A stretch of DNA of 64,000 nucleotides from an uncultured Helicobacter sp. (GCF_937893305.1 NZ_CALBGN010000001.1:98148-162147); one strand, 5' to 3'. Shown: positions 17,814 to 26,602, counted from the first letter of the stretch. Numbers and translations: made by a program. Notes: generated by a model from the letters alone, not told the origin.

Positions 17814-18814
17814 TCTATGATTCTACGATATTGCTCCAAAGTGGAGAGAATGCAAAAATAGGATATGATCATTTGTCTTATTGGATTCCAATTTTTTTAA
17901 AAGCAAATGTTAAATTCAGTATTTTAGTTCGCGATAAGAATCTATATAATAAATTGAAGACTTATTTTAAATCATGTTATATTGTTTATGCACAAAGTGT
18001 TGTGGAGGTTGATGATAATATCTCCAAGTTTAAAAATTTAAAAGTAATTTTCTACTTATCTCATCATTCCAAAAATATTCATTTATTAAATTTTTCTGAT
18101 TATAAGCACATTTTTATCGGGAGCGAAAATTATATTAGAGATTCCGCTTTATCAAAAGTGATTCGTGCCTATGATGCAATTTGGTTACCATCTCAAGCTG
18201 CATTTGAAAAGATGTCTCAAATAGATGGTTTATCAACAATGGAAATAATGAAGATTGGTAAGCCGCAATTTTTTGATTTATGTAATGTAAAAAAGAAAGA
18301 TAATTTAGTGTGTGTGTTGTCAAATCATAAGAGTTTAATGTCTTTTGCAGTTATGCAAGCAATTATGAAATATGCTTTAAATAATCAGTTTTCTATTGAT
18401 TTTATAATAACTTCTAAAAAAACTTATATTTTAAAGGCGTTTTATAAACTGCTTGATAGATTGCTTGCCATAAATGCTGTTGAATGCAGAGTGTATCACA
18501 AGGTGGAAAATGAAATATTGGCTGGTTGTCAAGGAGTGGTGTGTGATTTGAAAACATATAAAGAAAAGTTTTTAGCGTGTGATGCCCCTATTTATACTTA
18601 TGTTGCTAGTGAAGTTTTGATGCAGGATTTTTTAAAGAATAAATATATTTCTTTAGATGGGTTATATCTTTTTTCGGATATAAATAGATTTGAGATGTTT
18701 TTAAAAAAAGGAGATTTTAAAAGAGAAGAAAGGAAGGCTTTTGTGGAATATTGGATTGGCAAATCTTATATTCTTAATAATACTTTTGAAAAGCTTTTAA
18801 TGGCGATAAAATGA
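17801..18814 (+). CDS. degenerate CDP-polyol phosphotransferase-like paralogue, copy 2
   Basis: The 337 residues keep the family layout, for example YKHIFIGSENYIRDS at the place of the first active-site motif and CDLKTYKEKFLACDAPIY near the end. The HGD motif of copy 1 reads SEN here, and no PTWEG or FHPHMG segment is found. Both histidine motifs thought to act in catalysis are therefore missing. The gene is intact and overlaps both neighbours (13 and 4 bases), so it is kept. It may be a non-catalytic partner of the flanking transferases or have another activity; the sequence does not decide. Confidence 0.65.
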   Translation: MSRIVYDSTILLQSGENAKIGYDHLSYWIPIFLKANVKFSILVRDKNLYNKLKTYFKSCYIVYAQSVVEVDDNISKFKNLKVIFYLSHHSKNIHLLNFSDYKHIFIGSENYIRDSALSKVIRAYDAIWLPSQAAFEKMSQIDGLSTMEIMKIGKPQFFDLCNVKKKDNLVCVLSNHKSLMSFAVMQAIMKYALNNQFSIDFIITSKKTYILKAFYKLLDRLLAINAVECRVYHKVENEILAGCQGVVCDLKTYKEKFLACDAPIYTYVASEVLMQDFLKNKYISLDGLYLFSDINRFEMFLKKGDFKREERKAFVEYWIGKSYILNNTFEKLLMAIK

Positions 18815-19896
18815 AGCGTGCTATTTATATAGATAATAAAATTAAAGGTGCAATTAAGCAACTCATTGGTTATTTTATAGAGGGTGTGTTTAGCAGAGAT
18901 AATACAGAAGTAGTTTTTAAAAGCTACAAGGAATCTTTTTTATATTATAGATGGGAATTGGAAAAACATAAAATCCCATATAGATATTTTTTAAATATTA
19001 ATAGATTAGATATGAGTAAATACAAAGTTATTTTTTATCTTTTTAATGCGCAGTCAAATTGTAGGATTTTAACTTTTAGAAATGCTAAACATATTTTTGT
19101 TACTCATGGAGAAAGTAACAAGATTGCAAGTATAAAACCTATTATAAGGATTTATGATTATGTTGTTTGCGCTGGGGAAGCTGGGGTAAGAAGATATTTG
19201 GAGCACAAAATTTTTACACAAGATGATGTTTGTCGATATAGAATTCTTAAGATGGGAGATACTTTTATTGGTAGCAATCCTTATAAAAGATCCTACAAAA
19301 AAGAGGGATCTTATATTCTTTATGCGCCAACTTGGGAAGGAGGAATTAAAGCGGAGCAGTATTGTAGCATTAGCGCGGATTTATATGCTTTTAAAAAGAT
19401 CGTGCAATATGCAAAAATTAATGGACTAAGAAAAGTTATTATTCAACCGCACCCAAATATAGGATATAGAGATAAGAAATATAGAAAGTATTTGGAGCTG
19501 GGTATAAGTTTTTTGCGAAAAAACGCTTTGCAGGTGGATATTTTAGGTTATAAGTGCAATGGATTTTTAACAAAACTATTGAATAAGCAAGTTATTGAAA
19601 CAACTTATCAGATTTACAGAGCTTTTGTTGATGTTTCTGCTATGGAGATTCAACTTTTAAATCAATTAATACCAACAAATATTTTTATAAATCAAACAAA
19701 AAATGCAATCGTTAAAGATCCGTGTTTGCAAGATTACTATAGACAAATTGCAGTAAAAGAAAATGGCGATTTTGGATTTGTAGAAAATTTTGATCAAATT
19801 AAAGATTTTTATATTGATTATTCTTTTGAAGAACTTAAAGATATGCCAAAGCATAAAAGAATAGATTGGTTAGTAAATTTTGTAGCTAAGGAATAG
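18811..19896 (+). CDS. CDP-polyol phosphotransferase-like protein, copy 3
   Basis: This is a third member of the family, with 361 residues. It has AKHIFVTHGESNK with the catalytic-type His, YAPTWEGG near residue 170 and IIQPHPNIGY near residue 210, so both histidine motifs are intact. The C-terminal FVDVSAMEIQLL is a diverged form of the late motif. It overlaps copy 2 by 4 bases and closes the polyol-phosphate gene run that begins at 15254. Copies 1 and 3 may act as primase and polymerase, as TagB and TagF do; that split is inference. Confidence 0.75.
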   Translation: MKRAIYIDNKIKGAIKQLIGYFIEGVFSRDNTEVVFKSYKESFLYYRWELEKHKIPYRYFLNINRLDMSKYKVIFYLFNAQSNCRILTFRNAKHIFVTHGESNKIASIKPIIRIYDYVVCAGEAGVRRYLEHKIFTQDDVCRYRILKMGDTFIGSNPYKRSYKKEGSYILYAPTWEGGIKAEQYCSISADLYAFKKIVQYAKINGLRKVIIQPHPNIGYRDKKYRKYLELGISFLRKNALQVDILGYKCNGFLTKLLNKQVIETTYQIYRAFVDVSAMEIQLLNQLIPTNIFINQTKNAIVKDPCLQDYYRQIAVKENGDFGFVENFDQIKDFYIDYSFEELKDMPKHKRIDWLVNFVAKE

Positions 19897-19964
19897 AAAA
19901 TGTCGTTATAGGTTTTATCGTTTGTGGGCACATTTGTTTTTATAAAATTAGAAAGGATTTTGTT

Positions 19965-22268
19965 GTGATTTGGAAAGAAGAAGATGTAGTGAATTTAACA
20001 GAGGGCAAAAAAGCTATTCAGAGTTCTGTTAGTAAATGGTCGCGTATTGATGATGCAAATCGGGCAATTGACGCTAGTTTGGAAGATGTGAATTTTGCTT
20101 TTCATACTGGATTAGAAGACAATCCTTTTTGGGTTGTGGATTTAGAAGATGCTTATGCGATTGATTGCATAAGGATCACAAATCGAAAAGAATTAAAACA
20201 TCAAAAAATCAATAAAAATTTAAAAGTTGAATGTTCTTTGGATAAAGAAAATTGGATTAATCTTGATTCAAGTTTGTTTGAATGGACGGATTTAGAAGTC
20301 TTAGAGATTAATGTGTTGCAATCCTTAAAGGCTAGATATATTAAAATTTCTTTAAACACTAGAGGGCATTTAGTATTAAGAAGAGTTGAGGTTTTAAAAA
20401 GAAAGTATCACTACATTGTAGGAAGTCGTCTTGATGGGCTTGGAATGCGACTTGCCACAATTATAGGTGCAATGTATGTTGCAGAGAATCTTGGGGATGA
20501 TTTTAAATTTGTTTTGTCTTGGATGAATGGAACAAATGATGATGGAAGATGTGATGTTAAAGGTCAAGAAGGTGTATCTTTTTGTAATCAGATATTGATG
20601 GCGGAAGAGATTTTTTCGGATAAGTTTTTGCAGAAGCATTTGATTTCTTCAAAATATCGGTCTCATGGAAATGATATTGTGAACTTGTCCTTTAAAGATC
20701 CTAAATCTAGATTTTTAAAGCATAAATGGGGTTCTTTTATCGGTAAAATAAGTCCTCATAAGTGTATGCGTGATCTTGTGCCAGAAGAGGCTTTAAAAGA
20801 TTTAAAAAGGTGTTATGAAAGCATTCAGTGGTCAGATAAATGTGCGCAAATGATTCAAGATGTGGAGTATATCTGCAACAGTATTATTGCTAGTGATTTT
20901 GTGATATTGCATTTAAGAGGGGGAGAGGTTGTTCTTGGGGAATTTAGAATTGCGCCAGAATTATGGATGAATACTAAGCATTTTCCTTATGAGGTTGCAA
21001 TTGAAATTGCAAAGATGGAATGGGAGAGAAATCATATTGTTATTATTGGGCAAGATTTTAAGTCTAATCAGATTTTAGAAGATTATTTAAATCAGATTAA
21101 ACCTAATAAAAATATTCAAATTTATTCAGTGGATTCTCTTATTGAAGGGCGTTATAGTTATACGAATCAAGAAAGAGCTTTTTTTGATATAAATTTTTTA
21201 AGCAGGGCAAAAAAAATTTATTCTACGGGTTCTTCTGTATTCTCAAATACGGCAAGTATGATTGCAGGAAAAGAACTTATTTGTTCTTTTTATGATATTT
21301 ATAATAATGAAGAACTTTATGATATTATTCAAAAGAATATTCATTGCTTAGAGATTGGAAATTTACATAGAGCATATTGTTATTATAGACTTTATGCTTT
21401 TGCAAAAAAGCTTAACAAGTCATTTAGTATTCAATATAAATGGTTATCTAAGGCAATACAAGAAGATTCTGAAAATGATTTTTATAGAGTTGCTATGGTG
21501 GATTTGCTATTTGCAAAAAAGGATTTAAAAGCAGCAGATGCTTATTTAAAAACAGAATGTCTAAATAGAGAGCATTTTTTTGAAGCGATTTGGGGATTAC
21601 ATAATATTATGAATAAATGGGCTTTTCCTATTTATGATCCTTTGAGAGATAGATATTTAAAGTTTGCTAGTGCAAAATATCCTTATATCAGCTATATGGC
21701 GGCAAAAATTTCAGTTTGCAGAAAGAATTTAGATGATGCTTTGAAATTTATCGATAATTCTTTAAAAGCAAAACCTAATGATCAACAATTTTTATCTTAT
21801 CAAAAGGAGATAAAGGCTTTATTGCCAAAACCAATGAAACAGGCAAAAGATCCAAAACAGCTTTCTCTGACTAAATTAGAACAATCCTCTAAAGTCAAAT
21901 CTTTTCATAAAAATAGTACACCTTCTGCTAAAGTTAGAATTCAGAATCAGCTTTCTTATAGGTTAGGGCAGAAAATGATACTGAATTCTAAATCTCTATC
22001 TGGTTATATTAGAATGCCCTATGAATTATTATGTGTCATTTATAAATACAAACAAGAAAAGGAAACTTACCAGAAAAAAATCAGAAAAAATCCTTCTTTG
22101 AAATTGCCTCCTTTGGAATCTTGTGTGGATTATAAAGAAGCATTGAAATATAAAAATCATCTTTCTTATAGGCTTGGAGAGGCTTTGATTGAAGCAAATA
22201 AGACTTGGTGGAAGGGAGGATATATCAAGTTTTTATTTAAATTGGGGAAGATTAAGAATAGGCAATGA
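19965..22268 (+). CDS. discoidin (F5/8 C)-like domain, glycosyltransferase-like domain and repeat tail
   Basis: This is a large 767-residue mosaic. Residues ~10-145 look like an F5/8 type C carbohydrate-binding fold (SSVSKWSRIDDANRAID, WVVDLEDAYAID, RYIKISL). Residues ~150-450 resemble a fucosyltransferase-like fold, with GSRLDGLGMRLATI and LHLRGGEVVLG, the latter a variant of the HxRRGD-type motif. Residues ~455-610 look like TPR helices. The tail has two copies of a LSYRLG...GYI motif (about 660 and 725) often seen at the end of Campylobacter capsule transferases. GTG is used as start with AAAGGA upstream. A capsule sugar transferase is the best guess; donor unknown. Confidence 0.6.
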   Translation: MIWKEEDVVNLTEGKKAIQSSVSKWSRIDDANRAIDASLEDVNFAFHTGLEDNPFWVVDLEDAYAIDCIRITNRKELKHQKINKNLKVECSLDKENWINLDSSLFEWTDLEVLEINVLQSLKARYIKISLNTRGHLVLRRVEVLKRKYHYIVGSRLDGLGMRLATIIGAMYVAENLGDDFKFVLSWMNGTNDDGRCDVKGQEGVSFCNQILMAEEIFSDKFLQKHLISSKYRSHGNDIVNLSFKDPKSRFLKHKWGSFIGKISPHKCMRDLVPEEALKDLKRCYESIQWSDKCAQMIQDVEYICNSIIASDFVILHLRGGEVVLGEFRIAPELWMNTKHFPYEVAIEIAKMEWERNHIVIIGQDFKSNQILEDYLNQIKPNKNIQIYSVDSLIEGRYSYTNQERAFFDINFLSRAKKIYSTGSSVFSNTASMIAGKELICSFYDIYNNEELYDIIQKNIHCLEIGNLHRAYCYYRLYAFAKKLNKSFSIQYKWLSKAIQEDSENDFYRVAMVDLLFAKKDLKAADAYLKTECLNREHFFEAIWGLHNIMNKWAFPIYDPLRDRYLKFASAKYPYISYMAAKISVCRKNLDDALKFIDNSLKAKPNDQQFLSYQKEIKALLPKPMKQAKDPKQLSLTKLEQSSKVKSFHKNSTPSAKVRIQNQLSYRLGQKMILNSKSLSGYIRMPYELLCVIYKYKQEKETYQKKIRKNPSLKLPPLESCVDYKEALKYKNHLSYRLGEALIEANKTWWKGGYIKFLFKLGKIKNRQ

Positions 22269-22282
22269 ATACTTAGTTTTGA

Positions 22283-22288
22283 TATAAT
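22283..22288 (+). promoter_or_regulatory. putative -10 box before the heptose-modification genes
   Basis: GATATAATAACG contains TATAAT, 27 bases upstream of the ATG at 22316. An AAAGGAT ribosome site follows at about 22303. It marks the start of a new transcription unit after the polyol-phosphate genes. Confidence 0.55.
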
Positions 22289-22315
22289 AACGCATAAATT
22301 TTAAAGGATATAGAA

Positions 22316-22450
22316 ATGAAAATTGGAATTTTAGGAGCTGGTGTCTCCGGATTATCTATTGCAAGGCTTTTAAAAGATGATTTTGAAGTAGAAGTTTTAG
22401 AAAAAGAGCCTGTTGTTGGAGGTATAGCTAGAACCAAAGATGTTGATGGG
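22316..22450 (+). repeat. near-identical block shared with 28293-28427
   Basis: The first 135 bases of the two flavoprotein genes differ at about two positions by eye, while the following ~215 bases are clearly diverged. A second conserved block, 22667-22836, matches 28644-28813 at the same offset (5977) with only a few differences. Both sit in frame inside the mutase-like domain. The pattern suggests recombination or gene conversion between paralogues. Confidence 0.85.
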
Positions 22451-24772
22451 GTAGCATATCATGTAAATGGAGGACATTGCTTTGCATCAAGGTATGAAGA
22501 TGTAAAAGAGTTTGTTTTTTCTAGTGTTTTAGAGAAGAATAAATGGAATTCTTATGTCAAAAATGCAAAAATTTTATTTAAAGGACATTGGATTGGCAAT
22601 CCTATAGAAAACTCTGTTTTAGAGATTGATAAGTTTGATACAGAACTAGCCTTTTTAATCACTAAAGAAATGCTTAATGCATCTTATGAAAAAGGAAAAA
22701 ATCTAGAAGAATGGTTCATAAATCATTTTGGACCAACTTTAGCAAGAGAGTATTTTATACCTTATAATACTAAAATTTGGGGTATTGAACCCAAAAATAT
22801 GGATAGCGTTTGGACTATAGATGATAAACAGATGAAGCTTCCTATACCCACTAAGGAAAATTTTTATAAATCTTTGGTAAGTGGAAAAGGTGTAGATGGT
22901 ATGGTTGAAGCAAGTGGATATTACTACCCAAAGACTAACAATCAAAATACCTTTATAGAAGCAATTGGGAATGGAGTAAATATCATTTTAAATTATCCTA
23001 TAAAAAGCATAGAGAAAAATGCAAAAAAGTGGGTTATAAATGGAGAGAGAGAGTATGATGTGATTATTAATACTACTCCATTGGATGCAATAGTTGATAT
23101 ATTAAAGGATATTCCATATGAAATAGAAAAATATTTTAGAAACTTGAAATTTAATAGAATTTCAAATGTGTTGTGTGAGACTGATGGAAGTGTGGATTTT
23201 ACCTGGGCATATATACCGGATTGCGATATAGGTATTCATAGAACTATAAATATGGGGACCTTTTTTACGCCGAATAGGAACTATTGCCTTGCTGAAAGCT
23301 TGGGAAGTCATTCTATAGAATATTTTGAAAAGGAGATTAAAAAACTTCCATTCTTAAAAAGAATTGTCGGACATAATATTACCGATCATGCTTATGTTTT
23401 GTTTGATTTGAATTACAAAGACTCTAAAGAAAAGGCAATAAAATATTTGGATTCCTTGGGCATTATTTCTCACGGGCGTTTTGGTGAGTGGGAATATTAT
23501 AATATGGATATATGCATCAAGAGATCTATAGATTTGGCTAAAAAAATTAAAGAAATGAAGAAATCGCAGACCGATGATGTAAAAACTAGATATACTTTAG
23601 CCTCATCTACTTGGGATGAAAAAGAGTTACAAGCAATTCAAGAAGTTATCAAAAGTGATATATTTACAATGGGTAAGAAGGTTGCAGAGTTTGAAAAAGA
23701 TTTTGCTAGGTTTGTAGGATCTAAGTATGCTGTAATGACAAGCTCAGGTTCAACAGCAAACTTAATTGCCACAGCAGCATTATTTTATACAAAGACTCCA
23801 CGATTAAAAAGGGGTGATGAGGTGATTGTGCCAGCTGTTTCTTGGAGTACCACTTATTATCCACTTTATCAGTATGGATTGAAGCTTAAATTTGTAGATA
23901 TTGATTTGGAGACGCTTAATTATGATTTAGAAGCTTTAAAAACTGCTATTACAGATTCTACAAAAATGATTATGTGCGTGAATTTGCTAGGAAATCCTAA
24001 TGACTTTGATGCTATTAAGGCAATGATTTCTAACAGGGATATTATTTTGTTGGAGGATAATTGTGAATCTATGGGTGCAGAATACAAAGGTAAGCAAGCT
24101 GGAACATTTGGGGTTATGGGGACATTTTCCACCTTTTATTCTCATCATATGGCAACGATGGAAGGTGGGTTTGTTGTAACTGATGATGAGGAGCTCTATC
24201 ATATTTTATTGTGTTTAAGGGCGCACGGTTGGACTAGAAATCTGCCAAAGGATAATTTGGTAGCTAAAAAGAGTGATGATTGGTTTAGTGAGTCCTTTAG
24301 ATTTGTATTGCCTGGCTATAATGTGCGTCCTGTTGAAATGAGTGGTGCAATAGGCATAGAGCAGCTTAAAAAACTGCCAAGTTTTCTAAAATACCGCAGA
24401 GAAAATGCAAAGTTATTTTGCAGTTATTTTGCAAATCATCCTGATTTTATTATTCAAAAAGAAATTGGATCTAGCTCGTGGTTTGGTTTCTCTTTAATTA
24501 TCCGTCCAGAATCCAAAATACAAAGAAGTGAAATTATTCAAAAATTAGAAAAAAATAAAATTGAATATCGCCCTATTGCTACAGGGGATTTTACACAAAA
24601 CGAAGTGATAAAATATTTTGACTACACAATTCATAAAGAGCTTAAAAATGCAAAGTATCTTCAAGAAAAAGGATTTTTTGTAGGGAATCATCAAGTAGAT
24701 ATTTCTGATTCTATTAAATTATTTGCTGAAATTATTGGTCGGGGGGGGGGGGGCAAATCTAGTTGCCTTTAG
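22316..24772 (+). CDS. fusion of a UGM-like flavoprotein and a DegT-family PLP enzyme with His at the Lys position
   Basis: Residues 1-412 form an FAD-binding protein related to UDP-galactopyranose mutase and amine oxidases: GILGAGVSGLSIA, VGGIARTKD and NTKIWGIEP. Residues ~420-810 are a DegT/DnrJ-fold PLP enzyme. Its TFYSHHMATMEGG has H610 where aminotransferases carry the Schiff-base Lys. That substitution defines ColD and RfbH/E1-type sugar 3-dehydratases, which deoxygenate C3 rather than transaminate. The stand-alone paralogue at 28293 ends at the same place with a stop, so the fusion looks like stop-codon loss; M414 could be an old start. The last codons (GGGGKSSCL) come from a poly-G tract. 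Predicted role: ring or C3 modification of a GDP-heptose. Confidence 0.75.
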   Translation: MKIGILGAGVSGLSIARLLKDDFEVEVLEKEPVVGGIARTKDVDGVAYHVNGGHCFASRYEDVKEFVFSSVLEKNKWNSYVKNAKILFKGHWIGNPIENSVLEIDKFDTELAFLITKEMLNASYEKGKNLEEWFINHFGPTLAREYFIPYNTKIWGIEPKNMDSVWTIDDKQMKLPIPTKENFYKSLVSGKGVDGMVEASGYYYPKTNNQNTFIEAIGNGVNIILNYPIKSIEKNAKKWVINGEREYDVIINTTPLDAIVDILKDIPYEIEKYFRNLKFNRISNVLCETDGSVDFTWAYIPDCDIGIHRTINMGTFFTPNRNYCLAESLGSHSIEYFEKEIKKLPFLKRIVGHNITDHAYVLFDLNYKDSKEKAIKYLDSLGIISHGRFGEWEYYNMDICIKRSIDLAKKIKEMKKSQTDDVKTRYTLASSTWDEKELQAIQEVIKSDIFTMGKKVAEFEKDFARFVGSKYAVMTSSGSTANLIATAALFYTKTPRLKRGDEVIVPAVSWSTTYYPLYQYGLKLKFVDIDLETLNYDLEALKTAITDSTKMIMCVNLLGNPNDFDAIKAMISNRDIILLEDNCESMGAEYKGKQAGTFGVMGTFSTFYSHHMATMEGGFVVTDDEELYHILLCLRAHGWTRNLPKDNLVAKKSDDWFSESFRFVLPGYNVRPVEMSGAIGIEQLKKLPSFLKYRRENAKLFCSYFANHPDFIIQKEIGSSSWFGFSLIIRPESKIQRSEIIQKLEKNKIEYRPIATGDFTQNEVIKYFDYTIHKELKNAKYLQEKGFFVGNHQVDISDSIKLFAEIIGRGGGGKSSCL
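24741..24753 (+). repeat. poly-G tract (13 G) at the end of the fusion gene
   Basis: Thirteen G follow ATTGGTC. With 13 G the upstream frame stops 18 bases after the tract. With 12 or 15 G it would read ANLVAF... and continue about 54 codons to TAA at 24915-24917, just before the epimerase gene. The tract is followed by CAAATCTAGTTGCCTTTAG, the same tail as the tract at 26546. Length change by slipped-strand mispairing is well known in this phylum. That it alters the C-terminus here is direct from the reading frames. Confidence 0.9.
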
Positions 24773-24889
24773 TAGCATTAAAAACTTTAATGCTACTTCT
24801 ATTATTTTTACTATTTCTTTCATTGCTTCTATCAAAAACAATATATCACATTTAAAACTTAATCTTTCTCAAATCTCTTGCTTGCAAAA

Positions 24890-25024
24890 TCTTTCTTATA
24901 CAACAAAAGCTGCATAAGGGGGAGAGTATGGCAATAGAATTTGATATTAAGGAATCTAAAAAACTAAAAGGTGTTTATATTATTACTCCTAATAAATTTC
25001 AAGATTTAAGAGGAGAGATTTGGA
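24890..25024 (+). repeat. near-identical block shared with 26603-26737
   Basis: About 135 bases covering the leader, the GGGGGAGAG ribosome site and the first ~32 codons of the epimerase gene recur at an offset of 1713 bases. I see one difference. The leader in both encodes SYTTKAA and a stop in the frame entered from the poly-G tracts, so each copy carries the 3' end of the same lost gene. Confidence 0.9.
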
Positions 25025-25485
25025 CGGCATTTACTAGTGAAAGGATTGATAAACTTTTGCCAAGTGGCTTAAGATTTATTCACGATAAATTTATTTACTC
25101 TCATCACAATGTGATTCGCGGAATCCATGGAGATTTAAAAACATATAAACTCGCAACATGTGTTTATGGTGAGATTTATCAAGTTGTCGTGGATTGCAGA
25201 AAGGATTCTCCAACATATCTCCAATGGGAGAAATTTACAATCAATCAAGATAATCAGCAAATTATTTTAGTGCCAGCAGGATTTGGAAATGCACATTGTG
25301 TGAGAAGCAAAAGCGCAGTTTATTACTATAAATGCGCTTATAAAGGTGAATATGTTGATGCTAATGATCAATTCACTTTTGCTTGGAATGATCCACGCAT
25401 AGGAATTGATTGGGGGGTTGAAAATCCTATTTTATCAAATAGAGATATTGAAGCTATGACACAAGACCATACAAAAGGATTTTAA
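24928..25485 (+). CDS. sugar-nucleotide 3,5-epimerase, RfbC/MlghB-like, copy A
   Basis: This is a cupin-fold epimerase of the dTDP-4-keto-rhamnose 3,5-epimerase family, 185 residues. The catalytic His lies in RGIHGD near residue 69 (family RGLH) and a Lys follows in KTYKL. The later VPAGFGNAH and YYKCAYKGEY cover the barrel strand and catalytic Tyr region. In C. jejuni such enzymes (MlghB, Cj1430) act on GDP-4-keto-heptoses, which fits the hddA/gmhA/hddC genes downstream. It ends one codon before the reductase, whose GTG follows the TAA. A diverged second copy starts at 26641. Confidence 0.85.
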   Translation: MAIEFDIKESKKLKGVYIITPNKFQDLRGEIWTAFTSERIDKLLPSGLRFIHDKFIYSHHNVIRGIHGDLKTYKLATCVYGEIYQVVVDCRKDSPTYLQWEKFTINQDNQQIILVPAGFGNAHCVRSKSAVYYYKCAYKGEYVDANDQFTFAWNDPRIGIDWGVENPILSNRDIEAMTQDHTKGF

Positions 25486-25676
25486 GTGCAAAAAGATTCT
25501 AAAATTTATGTAGCAGGACATAGAGGGCTTGTAGGGAGTGCAATTTTACAAGAACTTCAAAAGCAAGGTTATACAAATCTTGTTTATAAAACACATAAAG
25601 AACTTGATTTAATCAATCAAAAAGCAGTGCAAGAGTTTTTTGCAAAAGAAAAACCGGAGTATGTGTTTTTTTGTGC
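25336..25676 (+). repeat. 341-bp block apparently identical to 27052-27392
   Basis: The last 150 bases of the epimerase gene and the first ~190 bases of the reductase gene are the same in both gene pairs by eye, at an offset of 1716. Sequence on either side is diverged (about half the residues differ). Identity including synonymous positions points to recent duplication or gene conversion across the gene boundary. Confidence 0.92.
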
Positions 25677-26565
25677 AGCAAAGGCTGGAGGAATAGCAGC
25701 AAATAGTGTTTTTAGAGCGGATTTTATTTATCAAAATTTAATGATAGAGTGCAATGTGGTTCATAACGCTTATCTTAATGGGATTAAAAAGCTTATTTTT
25801 ATAGCTTCAACAGCTATTTATCCAAAAAATTCTATTTTGCCTACTGATGAAAATCAAATGCTGCAAGGCGATTTGGAATATTCTAATAAACCATATGCTG
25901 TTGCTAAAATTGCAGGGCTTATGATGTGTGAGAGTTACAATCTTCAGTATGGAACTAATTTTATTGGAGTGGCTCCGACTAATCTTTATGGAAATAATGA
26001 TAATTTTGATCTCGAGAATTCCCATGTTTTACCAGCTGTTTTGCGCAAAATGCATTTAGCAAAGCTTTTAAAGGAAGGTAGAAGTAATGAAGTTTTAGCT
26101 GATTTAAAGATGTCTGATTTTAAGAAAGCAAAAGATTATCTTGCTAGTTTTGGAGTGTCTGAAAATACAGTTGAGATTTGGGGGAGCGGAAAACCTACCA
26201 GAGAGTTTGTTCATAGTAAAGATTTGGCTGGAGCTTGTTTGCACATAATGAAAAATATTGATTTTAGGGATTTGTGCAAAGGTGAAACAATGCCACAAAA
26301 TACACATATTAATATTTCCCCCAATGTAAATATTAGCATTAAAAATATTGCGGAGTTAATTAAGGAAATTGTTGGCTTTCAAGGAAGACTTGTTTTTAAT
26401 ACCGAGCGTCCTGATGGAGCAATGCAGAAGCTAACTTCAGGATTAAAACTTGAAAGTTTAGGCTGGAAACACAAAATTAATTTAGAACAAGGAATTAAAA
26501 TGATGTATCAATGGTATTTAACACAAGGATTAGAGTCAAGTAGGCGGGGGGGGGGGCAAATCTAG
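25486..26565 (+). CDS. GDP-sugar 4-ketoreductase, Fcl/MlghC-like, copy A
   Basis: This is an extended SDR of the GDP-fucose synthase family, 359 residues, starting at GTG directly after the epimerase stop. The NADPH loop is VAGHRGLVGSAI (residues 8-19), the substrate loop FFCAAKAGGIAAN, and the catalytic Tyr-Lys pair lies in YAVAK near residue 144. In C. jejuni the related MlghC (Cj1428) reduces C4 of GDP-4-keto-heptoses. The natural C-terminus is probably near WYLTQG. The last residues, SSRRGGGQI, are read through a poly-G tract and a following tail. Confidence 0.85.
   Translation: MQKDSKIYVAGHRGLVGSAILQELQKQGYTNLVYKTHKELDLINQKAVQEFFAKEKPEYVFFCAAKAGGIAANSVFRADFIYQNLMIECNVVHNAYLNGIKKLIFIASTAIYPKNSILPTDENQMLQGDLEYSNKPYAVAKIAGLMMCESYNLQYGTNFIGVAPTNLYGNNDNFDLENSHVLPAVLRKMHLAKLLKEGRSNEVLADLKMSDFKKAKDYLASFGVSENTVEIWGSGKPTREFVHSKDLAGACLHIMKNIDFRDLCKGETMPQNTHINISPNVNISIKNIAELIKEIVGFQGRLVFNTERPDGAMQKLTSGLKLESLGWKHKINLEQGIKMMYQWYLTQGLESSRRGGGQI
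26546..26556 (+). repeat. poly-G tract (11 G) at the end of reductase copy A
   Basis: Eleven G follow GTAGGC and are followed by CAAATCTAGTTGCCTTTAG, the same tail as after the tract at 24741. In the present frame the gene stops 7 bases later. With 9 or 12 G the frame would continue about 24 codons (ANLVAFSDVSDFGTT...) to the TAA at 26628-26630, just before the next ribosome site. Confidence 0.9.
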
Positions 26566-26602
26566 TTGCCTTTAGTGATGTTAGTGATTTTGGAACTACT
26601 TT

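Noticed and set aside
24723..24917. Open frame of 64 codons across the first poly-G tract
   Set aside because: It has no ribosome site and starts inside the PLP-enzyme gene. It is the alternative frame entered when the tract changes length and carries the tail of a lost gene, so it is described under the tract rather than called a gene.
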